DNA of 64,000 nt from DAIDKA01 sp963708865 (lineage in GTDB: Bacteria; Pseudomonadota; Gammaproteobacteria; Steroidobacterales; Steroidobacteraceae). This document shows positions 56,310-64,000 of this stretch, piece after piece. The stretch's first letter is position 1; each line of letters opens with the position of its first letter. Where the stretch lies: contig CAVPUC010000008.1 in NCBI GenBank assembly GCA_963708865.1, positions 372,001 through 436,000 of the forward strand, in the 5' to 3' direction. The notes below the pieces were generated by a model. That model made no database searches and was not told the DNA's origin. It saw only the letters and a program-made list of their open reading frames with translations. The position numbers and the translations under genes are program-made.

Positions 56310-57002
56310 ATGAGCGAATTCACTACCCTGATGGCCCGAGACGGTCACGAGTTCAGCGCCTGGCTCGCGGCGCCGGCGGGAAAACCGCGCGGCGCGGTCC
56401 TCGTCCTCCAGGAAATCTTCGGTGTCAATGCGCACATCCGCGCCGTCGCGGACAGCTACGCCGCCGAAGGGTACGTGGCCATCGCCCCGGCGCTGTTCGA
56501 TCGGGTCCGCCGCGGCATCGAACTCGGCTACACGCCCGAGACCATGAAGGAAGGCATGGGTTACGTGCAGCAGCTTGCGCCGGAGAAAACCCTGCTGGAT
56601 CTGGCGGCCTGCATCGCGGTGGTCAAACATGCCGGCCGGACGGGGGTCGTGGGATTCTGCTGGGGCGGCAAGCTCGCCTATGTCAGCGCCTGCGAGTTGC
56701 CGGTCGCCTGCGGCGTGGCCTACTACGGGGGCGGCATTGCCAAGGAACTCGCCAAAACACCGAAGTGCCCGATGCTCTATCACTTTGGCGGCAAGGACAG
56801 CCACATTCCGGAAAGCGACATCGCGCAGATCCGCGCCGCCGACCCGCGCGGCACGTTCTATATTTATCCGGATGCGGATCACGGCTTCAACTGCGACATG
56901 CGCGGCAGCTTCAATGCCGCCGCGGCGGCGCTCGCCCGTCAGCGCACGCTCGCCTTTCTAGCCCAGCACCTGCGCGGCGAAGCCGCGGCGACCGGCGCCT
57001 AG
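56310..57002 (+). CDS. Dienelactone hydrolase family protein
   Basis: A 230-aa alpha/beta hydrolase of the DLH family: substrate-loop ALVLQEIFG-like VLQEIFGVNAHIR, the Cys nucleophile in GVVGFCWGGKLA, Asp in GGKDSHIP and His in DADHGFNC. Complete triad. It hydrolyses cyclic esters or lactone-like compounds; the real substrate is unknown. It stands 46 bp after the cyclase gene and 19 bp before hemH. Confidence 0.88.
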   Translation: MSEFTTLMARDGHEFSAWLAAPAGKPRGAVLVLQEIFGVNAHIRAVADSYAAEGYVAIAPALFDRVRRGIELGYTPETMKEGMGYVQQLAPEKTLLDLAACIAVVKHAGRTGVVGFCWGGKLAYVSACELPVACGVAYYGGGIAKELAKTPKCPMLYHFGGKDSHIPESDIAQIRAADPRGTFYIYPDADHGFNCDMRGSFNAAAAALARQRTLAFLAQHLRGEAAATGA

Positions 57003-57021
57003 TGACTGCACCGGCCTAGCC

Positions 57022-58101
57022 ATGCGCTACATCAGCTCACCCGACTTCCGCCAGGATGCCGAGCGCATCGGCATCCTGCTGGTCAATACCGGTACACCGG
57101 ACAGTCTCGAATTGCGCGATATCCGTCGCTATCTGGCCAAATTCCTGAGCGACCCGCGAGTGATCGAACTGCCGCAGTGGCTGTGGCAGCCGCTGCTGCA
57201 TGGCTACCTGCTGCGCACCCGGCCGCGCAGCTCGCAGGCCAAGTACCGCAAGATCTGGACGCCGCAGGGGGCCCCGCTCCTGAGCCTGTCACGCGAACTG
57301 CGCACGCAGCTTGCCGGCGCCCTCGGCCAGCGGGCGCTGGCGCCGTTTTCGGTGGAACTGGGGATGCTGTATTCCACGCCCGGCGTCGCCGCCAGCCTCC
57401 TGAAGCTGCAGCAGTCGGGCGCCCAGCGCATCCTGGTGCTGCCGCTCTTCCCGCAGTACTGCGGCGCGACGACCGGCGCCGTGTATGACCAGGTCGCCCA
57501 GGAGCTGGCGAGCTGGCGGTGGTTGCCGGAGCTGCGCTTCATCGCCGACTACCACGACCATCCGGCCTATGCGGCGGCGCTGCGCGATTCGATTCTCGCG
57601 CACTGGCAGCAGCAGGGACGCACCGGACACCTGCTGATGTCATTTCACGGCATTCCGGAGGCCTACTTCGACAAGGGCGATCCGTATTTTTTCAAATGCC
57701 ATCGCACCGCGCGCCTGCTGGCCGATGAGCTGTTGCTGAAGGACAGTGAATGGAGCGTGAGCTTCCAGTCGCGCCTCGGACCCTCCAAATGGCTTCAGCC
57801 CTACACCTTTGATGAGGTCACGCGCCTGCCCGCCCGCGGTGTCGACGATGTGACCGTGGTGTGCCCCGGCTTTGCGGTCGACTGCCTCGAGACGCTTGAG
57901 GAAATCGACGTGGAAAACCGCCAGCGCTTCATGCAATCGGGTGGCCGCAAGTTCTCGTATGTTCCGGCACTCAATGCCAGCGCCGGGCATGTGCGCTTCC
58001 TCGCGGATCTGATCTGCCAGCATATCCAGGGTTGGGCGGACGCCGGCCTGGGGCTGCCGCTGCGCCGCGCGACGCGCTCGCCTGAGTCGCCGGCACCTTA
58101 G
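57022..58101 (+). CDS. hemH: Ferrochelatase
   Basis: A 359-aa enzyme with family signatures GILLVNTGTPDS near the start, LPLFPQYCGATTGAV in the middle, and the metal-site His in LLMSFHGIPEAY; a Glu follows in CLETLEEID. It inserts ferrous iron into protoporphyrin IX, the last step of heme synthesis. Located between dienelactone hydrolase and VOC genes in a run of same-strand genes. Confidence 0.93.
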   Translation: MRYISSPDFRQDAERIGILLVNTGTPDSLELRDIRRYLAKFLSDPRVIELPQWLWQPLLHGYLLRTRPRSSQAKYRKIWTPQGAPLLSLSRELRTQLAGALGQRALAPFSVELGMLYSTPGVAASLLKLQQSGAQRILVLPLFPQYCGATTGAVYDQVAQELASWRWLPELRFIADYHDHPAYAAALRDSILAHWQQQGRTGHLLMSFHGIPEAYFDKGDPYFFKCHRTARLLADELLLKDSEWSVSFQSRLGPSKWLQPYTFDEVTRLPARGVDDVTVVCPGFAVDCLETLEEIDVENRQRFMQSGGRKFSYVPALNASAGHVRFLADLICQHIQGWADAGLGLPLRRATRSPESPAP

Positions 58102-58107
58102 GCCTCC

Positions 58108-58826
58108 ATGCCGGGTAGATTCCACGAGCTCAGCCTTTCCACCCCCGATATCCGCGCTTCGATCGATTTCTACGAAACCCTGGGGTTCTGGCAGGCGCCG
58201 ACCGGGGACGTGTGGCCCCACCGCTATGGCGTGGTCACGGACGGTCGCCTGGTGCTCGGACTGCACGAGGTCCCCGACTTCGCCGCGATCACGTTCGTCC
58301 ATCCAGAGGTGGCGACGATCGCCGGGTCGCTGGAGGCTGCCGCTGTGACGCTGACGCTGCGACGGACCCACCCGGAAGTGTTCAACCAGATCGAATTCGC
58401 CGATCCCGCCGGTCGCAGAATCCGCATGCTCGCGGCGCGGACCTTTTCCCCGACCGATCGTGCGGCCGAGCAGGATTCGCGCCTGGGTTATTTCTCCCAG
58501 TACAGCATGCCGGCGCGCGACGGCGCCGCGGTCGCCGCCTTCTGGGAGGCCCTGGGGTTCGTGGCCATGCCGCCCGAGCATGAGCCGTACGCGCATCAGA
58601 GCCTCACCAGCGACGGGATCGATCTGGCGTTGCATGCGCCACGATGGCTGGCGGCTCCCGCACTCGTATTCTGTGAAGAGGGGATGGCGGCGCGCATCGA
58701 GCGCCTGCGACGAGTCGGGTGCTGGTGACTGAGGCGTCACTGCCGCCCGGCCTCGCGCCCGAGGGCAGCGCGCTGCTCGAAGCGCCCGAGGGCACGCTGT
58801 TGCTGTTGCTGACGGGCACGCTTTGA
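58108..58826 (+). CDS. VOC family protein (frameshifted near its end)
   Basis: Two VOC modules: FHELSLSTPDIRASIDFYET and YFSQYSMPARDGAAVAAFWE. The observed frame stops at 58728 (RRVGCW). If one G is missing from GGG at 58717-58719, the frame continues VGVLVTEASLPPGLAPEGS and ends at 58826 with GTL. The reconstructed stop then overlaps the TTG start of the next gene as TTGA, which supports the repair. The substrate is not known; VOC proteins include glyoxalases and dioxygenases. Confidence 0.72.
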
Positions 58827-60923
58827 AATCCAGCCAAGCGTGGCTGGCAGCCCTCGCGCTCATCGGCGCCGCGCTCGGCGCAGCCACCCTGCGGGCCGAG
58901 GAGGGCATGTGGCCGTTGCAGCAGCTGCCCGCCCCCGCCATGCGCCAGCAGCATGATGCGCAGCTCACACCCGAGTGGCTGACGCGCGTCCGCAATGCCA
59001 GCGTGCGGCTGGCCAACTGCAGCGCAACCTTTGTTTCTGCCGACGGGCTGGTGCTCACCAATCAGCATTGCGTGCGCAATTGCCTGGCGGAGCATTCCTC
59101 GCGCCGCCACAACCTGATCAGCGAGGGCTTCCTCGCGCCCTCGCGTGAGCGCGAACCGCAATGCAGTACCCAGGTGGCGGATGTACTGCTGAATATGGAG
59201 GATGTGACGGCGACCATCACGGCCGCCACCCGCAATCTGGATGCGCGGGCCGCAAACGTCACGCGCAAACAGGCCCTCACACGCCTGGAGCAAAGCTGCG
59301 AGCAGCAGGCGCGCGGCGCGCAGCCGAATGGGCAGATCCGCTGTGAGACGGTCGCGTTCTACGCCGGTGGACAGTACTTCCTCTACCGTTACCGGCGTTA
59401 TACCGATCTGCGCATGGTGTTTGCACCGGAGCTCGCCGTCGCCGGCTTCGGTGGCGATCCGGATAATTTTCAGTTTCCGCGCTGGGATCTGGATATCGCG
59501 CTGTTGCGGGCTTATGACGCCGCCGGCGAACCGGCGCACCCGCCGGGCTTCCTGCGCCTGGATTTCGCGGGCCCGACGGCCGGTGAACCGGTGTGGGTCG
59601 CGGGCAATCCCGGCTCGACCTACCGGGAACTGACGGTGGCGCAGCTGTTGGAGATGCGGGACGTGGAGCTGCCGCGCGCCATCCAGCTGGACTCGGAACT
59701 GCGCGGCCGGCTGATCGAATTCGGCCACCTGCGCAGCGCCAACCAGCGCATCGCGCAGATGCCGCTGTTGTCACTCGAGAACTCGCTCAAGGTGCGACGC
59801 CTGCAACTGGATGCGCTGCACGCGATCGAGCCGTTCAATCGGCTGCTGCGCGAGGAGAATGAACTGCGCGCGCAGTTCGCCTCCCGCTCGCGCGCCAGCC
59901 ATGAGGAGGCCGATCCGTGGGAGCAGATGGCGCGTGCCCAGCAGAACAAACGCCAGCTGTCGATGCCGTTCGCCTTCATTGAAGGCGGCGGCGGCTTTGA
60001 TTCACGGCTGTTTACCTATGCCCGCATCCTGGTGCGGGCGGCCGACGAGCGCGTCAAGCCCAATGAGGCCCGGCTGCGCGAATACACCGACGGGTCGCTG
60101 CCACGGGTTGAGCAGACCCTGCGCGCCAACGTGCCGATCTACCCGGATCTGGAGGAGTTGACGCTGTCCTTCTCGCTGGATCGGATGCGCGAATTCCTCG
60201 GGCCGGACTATCCGCTGGTTCAGCAACTGCTGGCCGGGGACTCCCCGGAACGCCTCGGCGAGCGACTCATCGCCGGCACCCGGCTCGCCAATGCGTCCTT
60301 CCGCATGCAGTTGTGGGCGGGTGGTGCCGCCGCCGTGAACGCCTCCCGCGATCCGATGATCGCGCTTGCTCGCAGCATCGATCCGGCGGCGCGCGTGCTG
60401 CGGCGGCGCTACGAGGATGAGGTCGAGGCACCGATGCAGATGGCCTCAGAACAGATCGCCCGCGCACGCTTTGCCGCCTCCGGAACCAGCGTCTATCCGG
60501 ATGCCAACTTCACGCTGCGCCTGAACGCGGGCACCGTGCAGGGGTGGCAGGAAAACGGCACGCAGGTTGCGCCCTTTACCGAGCTGCGCGGACTGTTTGC
60601 ACGCGCCCGCGGATACGAACCCTTCGCGCTGCCGCCACGCTGGCTCGATGCCCGCGGCAGACTCAACCCGCAAACGCCGCTCGACATCAGCACCAGCAAC
60701 GATATCGTCGGCGGCAACTCCGGCAGCCCGCTCTTGGATGCCAAGGCCAACGTTCTGGGTGTGATCTTCGATGGCAATGTCCACTCCGTCGCCGGCAGCC
60801 TTCTGGTACGACGCGGCGGACAATCGCGCCGTGGCCGTTGATAGCGCGGCATTGCTGGAAGCGCTGCGCGTGGTGTACGGCGCACGTGCCCTGCTGAGCG
60901 AGCTTGGCGCCCCGGGCGGCTAA
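58823..60923 (+). CDS. S46 family dipeptidyl-peptidase, DPP7-like (frameshifted near its end)
   Basis: A signal peptide (WLAALALIGAALGAATLRA) leads into the S46 protease: His in VLTNQHC, Asp in FPRWDLDIALLRAYD, Ser in VGGNSGSPLLD. The specificity position reads FDGN, as in DPP7 (Gly, hydrophobic P1) rather than DPP11 (Arg, acidic P1). The observed frame stops at 60841. Removing one C at 60799-60800 gives SFWYDAADNRAVAVDS and an end at 60923, with 699 aa, as in the family. TTG start. Periplasmic exopeptidase. Confidence 0.88.
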
Positions 60924-62897
60924 GGCGTATCCGGATCGCGCAGCTGCGCGATGATGGCCGGATTCTCCAGGGTCGAGATGTCCTGCGTGATCTCCTCGCC
61001 GCGGGCGATCGCCCGCAGCAGCCGGCGCATGATCTTGCCGGAGCGTGTCTTGGGCAGCAGCTCGGCGAAACGGATGTCATCGGGTTTGGCAATCGCGCCC
61101 AGCTGCTTGCCGACCCATTCGCGCAGTTCGACCGCGAGCGCCTTGGCAGCCTCGCCGGTCGGCCGCTCACCGCGACACACCACGTAGGCGAATATCGCCT
61201 CCCCCTTGATGTCATGCGGGCGGCTCACGACCGCCGCTTCGGCGATGCGCGGATGCGCCACCAGCGCCGACTCCACTTCCATCGTTCCCAGTCGATGGCC
61301 GGACACCTTCAGCACATCATCGATGCGGCCCATGATCCAGAAGTAGCCGTCGGCATCCCGGTGTGCACCATCACCCGCGACATAGAAGCGGTTCTGGAAC
61401 TTCTCCCAGTAGGTCTCGAGGTAACGCGGGTTGTCGCCCCAGATGGTGCGCAACATGGACGGCCAGGGTCGGCGGATCACCAGATAGCCGCCCGCCTCGG
61501 GCTGGGTGACCGGATCACCCTCCTCATTGACGATGTCCGCTTCGATGCCGGGCAGCGCCTGGGTGCAGGATCCAGGTTTGGTCGCCGTGACGCCGGGTAT
61601 GGGCGCGATCATGAAGGCGCCGGTCTCGGTCTGCCACCAGGTGTCCACGATGGGACAGCGCTCGCCGCCGATCACGGTGTGGTACCACATCCAGGCTTCG
61701 GGGTTGATCGGCTCACCGACGCTGCCCAGCAGGCGCAGCCGCGACAGATCGTGGCTCGCCGGGATCTCGTCCCCCAATTTCATCAAGGCACGCAACGCCG
61801 TAGGGGCGGTATAGAAAATCGTGACACCATGCTTCTGGCAGATATGCCACCAGCGGCCGGCGTTCGGCCAGGTTGGCGCGCCTTCGTACAGGACCACGGT
61901 CGCGCCCAGCGCCAGGGGTCCGTAGGCCACATAGCTGTGGCCGGTCACCCAGCCGACATCGGCCGTACACCAGTAGACATCATCCTCGCGCACATCCAGC
62001 ACCCAGCGGGTCGACAGCTTCACGCCCAGCAGGTAGCCGGCGCTTGAATGCTGGATGCCCTTGGGTCGGCCGGTGGAACCGGAGGTGTACAACAGGTAAA
62101 GCGGGTGCTCGGCATCCACCCATTCCGGTTCACACACCGGCGAGCGGCCCTCGAGGGCATCGTGCCACCAGATATCCCGGTCCTTCACCATCGGCACCGG
62201 AGCGCCGCTGCGCTTGAGCACCACGACCTTCTCGATACTCGGACAGCCCGTCGCCAGCGCCTCATCGGCCGCCGCCTTCAGCTCAATGAGGTTGCCGGCG
62301 CGAAAGCCGCCGTCGGCGGTCAGCGAGCACGCGCGCGCCCGCATCCTCGATGCGTTCGCGCAGCGACAGCGCCGAGAACCCGCCGAATACCACCGAGTGC
62401 ACGGCGCCAATGCGCGCGCAGGCAAACATGGCAACGATGACCTCGGGCACCAGCGGCATGTAGATGACGACCCGGTCACCCGAGCGCACGCCCAGGTGCC
62501 GCAGCGCATTGGCGGCGCGGCACACCTGTGCGTGCAGCTCCTGATAGGACAGACGCCGCGAATCACCCGGCTCGCCCTCGAATATCAACGCCGTCTTGTG
62601 ACCGCGCTCGCGCAGATGCACGTCCAGGCAGTTGTAGGCGACATTCAATTTGCCATCGGCGAACCACTCGTAATTGGGCGCACGCGACTCGTCCAGCACG
62701 CGCGTGAAAGGGCGATGCCAGACCAGCTCCCGCCGAGCCTGGTCGGCCCAGAAGGCCTGGTTGTCCGTCGCCGCGTCATGGCGCAAGCGCTGCAGTTCAT
62801 CGGGTTTGAGTTGCGCCTGGGCAACGAACTGCGGGCTGGGGACGAAAAGTCGTCGCTCCTGCAGCGCGGATTCGAGGTTTTTGCCGTCGTTTTTCAT
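60920..62897 (-). CDS. acs: Acetyl-CoA synthetase (frameshifted)
   Basis: Acs is complete in two frames. N-terminal frame: YNCLDVHL, IFEGEPGDSRRLSYQEL, SVVFGGFSALSLRERIEDAG. Second frame: AMP-binding YTSGSTGRPKGI, WWQTETGAFMI, and the acetylated Lys in PKTRSGKIMRRLLR. One extra base around 62321-62330 (probably a G in GTGCTCGCTGACC) breaks it; repaired, it reads VLLTADGG and 658 aa, normal for Acs. It activates acetate with ATP and CoA. Start codon 16 bp from the divergent anti-sigma-like gene. Confidence 0.9.
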
Positions 62898-62913
62898 GGC
62901 ATTCTAGCGGCTG

Positions 62914-63237
62914 ATGATACCTACATCGTCATCCGAAAATCATGCGGCCGCGGCCTGGATCGCCGGCACCATGAATGAGGCGCAGCGGCAGGAATTCGAG
63001 GCCCATCTGGCCACTTGCCCCGAATGCCAGGAGCAAGTCGGTGCGATGATCACGCGCACCATGCAGCAACTGCACGAGCCCGCCCCCACGGCAGCTCCCG
63101 AACCGGTCACGGTCACTGCGGCAAAGGCCAGCGGTAGTTCCGTAGGTCGCACCATCCTCATCGTGCTCGGCGCGGTCCTGGTTTTGCTTGCCGGATATGG
63201 CCTGGGCTGGTGGGCCTGGCAATTGGCACATCACTGA
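62914..63237 (+). CDS. Anti-sigma-factor-like zinc-finger membrane protein
   Basis: A 107-aa protein: the N-terminal half has the zf-HC2 pattern FEAHLATCPECQEQV (HxxxCxxC), and residues about 77-100 form one membrane helix (ILIVLGAVLVLLAGYGLGW). This layout suits a transmembrane anti-sigma factor or a short relative of one, but no sigma factor gene lies beside it. Convergent with the HNH gene, 4 bp away. Confidence 0.72.
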   Translation: MIPTSSSENHAAAAWIAGTMNEAQRQEFEAHLATCPECQEQVGAMITRTMQQLHEPAPTAAPEPVTVTAAKASGSSVGRTILIVLGAVLVLLAGYGLGWWAWQLAHH

Positions 63238-63241
63238 GCCG

Positions 63242-63913
63242 TCAGGCCAACCAGCGCTGGATGCGATCGTGCAGCGGACTGCTGCGCGGAAAGTGCGCGA
63301 TCAGATATTCCATCTGATCCGCCAGCACGCGCCGACCTTTGAGGAAGATGTATTCCGCATACGTGGGGGTGAAGGGTACGGCGATCAGCTGCATCTTCGC
63401 CTGCTCGGGCGTACGCGAGGCCTTGTGATTGTTGCAGCGACGACAGGCGGTCACGACATTCATCCAGGTGTCCTGGCCCCCCTGGCTGAACGGGCGCACA
63501 TGATCACGGGACAACTCGCGGGTGGGGAAGCGCTGCGCGCAGTACAGACACAGGTAAGCATCGCGCCGAAACAGCGTCTGGTTGTTGAGCGGCGGCACAT
63601 AGTCGTGGCGGCAGTTGCCGGGATTGCCGGTATGACCGCGGGTCGCGACGATCGAATTCACGTCAAGCACGGTACGCCGGCCGGTGCGGGCATTGACACC
63701 GCCGTACAGGGGATAGAGCGTGGACCCGCAGGTGTAAGCCACCTGGTTCTGGTGGTAGAGCCGGGCGGCCTCCCGGTAGTCGATCCACTCCAGCGGCATG
63801 CCGGCGATGTCCGTTCGCAGCACGAGCTGGGAGAGCCCGCGAGTCCCGTGCGAGGCGATGCGCAAGTCAGCATGGTGGCCGTGATCGGCTTTGTCCAAGT
63901 CGATGCCCAGCAT
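63242..63913 (-). CDS. HNH endonuclease family protein
   Basis: A protein of about 223 aa with a C-terminal HNH module: LCLYCAQRF, then SRDHVRPFSQGGQDTWMNVV and CRRCNNHKASR, giving paired Cys-x2-Cys zinc ligands around the HN..N core. The N-terminal half (ASHGTRGLSQLVL, EWIDYREAARLYHQ) is that of chromosomal HNH proteins of unknown role. I chose ATG 63913; the frame stays open to the right, over the divergent gene. Confidence 0.82.
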   Translation of the reverse strand: MLGIDLDKADHGHHADLRIASHGTRGLSQLVLRTDIAGMPLEWIDYREAARLYHQNQVAYTCGSTLYPLYGGVNARTGRRTVLDVNSIVATRGHTGNPGNCRHDYVPPLNNQTLFRRDAYLCLYCAQRFPTRELSRDHVRPFSQGGQDTWMNVVTACRRCNNHKASRTPEQAKMQLIAVPFTPTYAEYIFLKGRRVLADQMEYLIAHFPRSSPLHDRIQRWLA

Positions 63914-63962
63914 AGGTGCTGTAAGATACGGCAGCTTTGTGCACGAATTCAACGTTACCCCG

Positions 63963-64000
63963 ATGAATATCGCCGTATTGGCCTCGGGTGAAGGCACCAC
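63963..64000 (+). CDS. Start of a PurN-like gene (partial)
   Basis: The last 38 bases open with ATG and read NIAVLASGEGT, which fits the N-terminal nucleotide-binding strand and SGxGT loop of phosphoribosylglycinamide formyltransferase. Only twelve codons are visible, so the assignment is tentative. Divergent from the HNH gene. Confidence 0.4.
   Translation, partial: MNIAVLASGEGT

Overview
The window is GC-rich, gene-dense bacterial chromosome. The gene set (HrpB, YgiQ, E. coli-type GshA, GlnB/K behind a sigma-54 site, IlvA, HemH, an S46 dipeptidyl-peptidase, a double-length UvrA) points to a gammaproteobacterium, perhaps of the Xanthomonadales/Nevskiales/Steroidobacterales side. That placement is inferred from gene content only. 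Apart from possible element debris at the far left, the region looks like ordinary core and accessory chromosome. I saw no CRISPR array, rRNA, prophage or intact insertion sequence.

Layout. 1-0.5 kb: an unknown C-terminus, two 20-bp direct repeats that look like IS-end debris, and a CAU-anticodon tRNA. 0.7-5.5 kb: a secreted unknown, a thioredoxin-fold lipoprotein, an exported-looking MDR oxidoreductase and a methyltransferase. 5.6-9.8 kb: a LytS/LytTR two-component pair fused into an operon with a NatAB-like ABC exporter. 9.8-18.1 kb (minus): HrpB, DUF423, YgiQ and the CBS/cystathionine lyase reverse-transsulfuration pair. 18.2-25.5 kb: a four-ATPase-domain UvrA, a small zinc protein and a stand-alone ATP-dependent DNA ligase. 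25.5-30.9 kb (minus): a c-di-GMP module made of a GGDEF/EAL protein, then a class I c-di-GMP riboswitch, a tandem-SPOR protein, a decayed DUF1810 gene and an outer-membrane-like protein. 31-43.4 kb: a Ser/Thr kinase, a DUF885 peptidase, IlvA, a cytochrome-PQQ quinoprotein, a CLC channel, an FHA coiled-coil protein and an alpha/beta-hydrolase lacking the usual Ser. 43.5-51.7 kb: lipoproteins, a VOC protein with a histone-like Lys tail, divergent ilvB and ilvH with a sensor kinase behind ilvH, a 2Fe-2S ferredoxin and PII. 51.7-64 kb: GshA, a thiolase, a diguanylate cyclase, dienelactone hydrolase, HemH, VOC, S46 peptidase, Acs, an anti-sigma-like protein, an HNH nuclease and the first codons of a PurN-like gene.

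Two themes stand out. First, c-di-GMP: two GGDEF proteins and a c-di-GMP-I riboswitch lie in one window, and the riboswitch leads a cell-envelope (SPOR) gene. Second, eight otherwise well-conserved genes are each broken by a single-base indel (seven apparent insertions, one deletion). That pattern looks more like uncorrected sequencing error than biology, so I annotate those genes at their reconstructed full extent. The DUF1810 gene is different: it has a nonsense codon, several frameshifts and an apparent internal loss, and looks truly degenerate.
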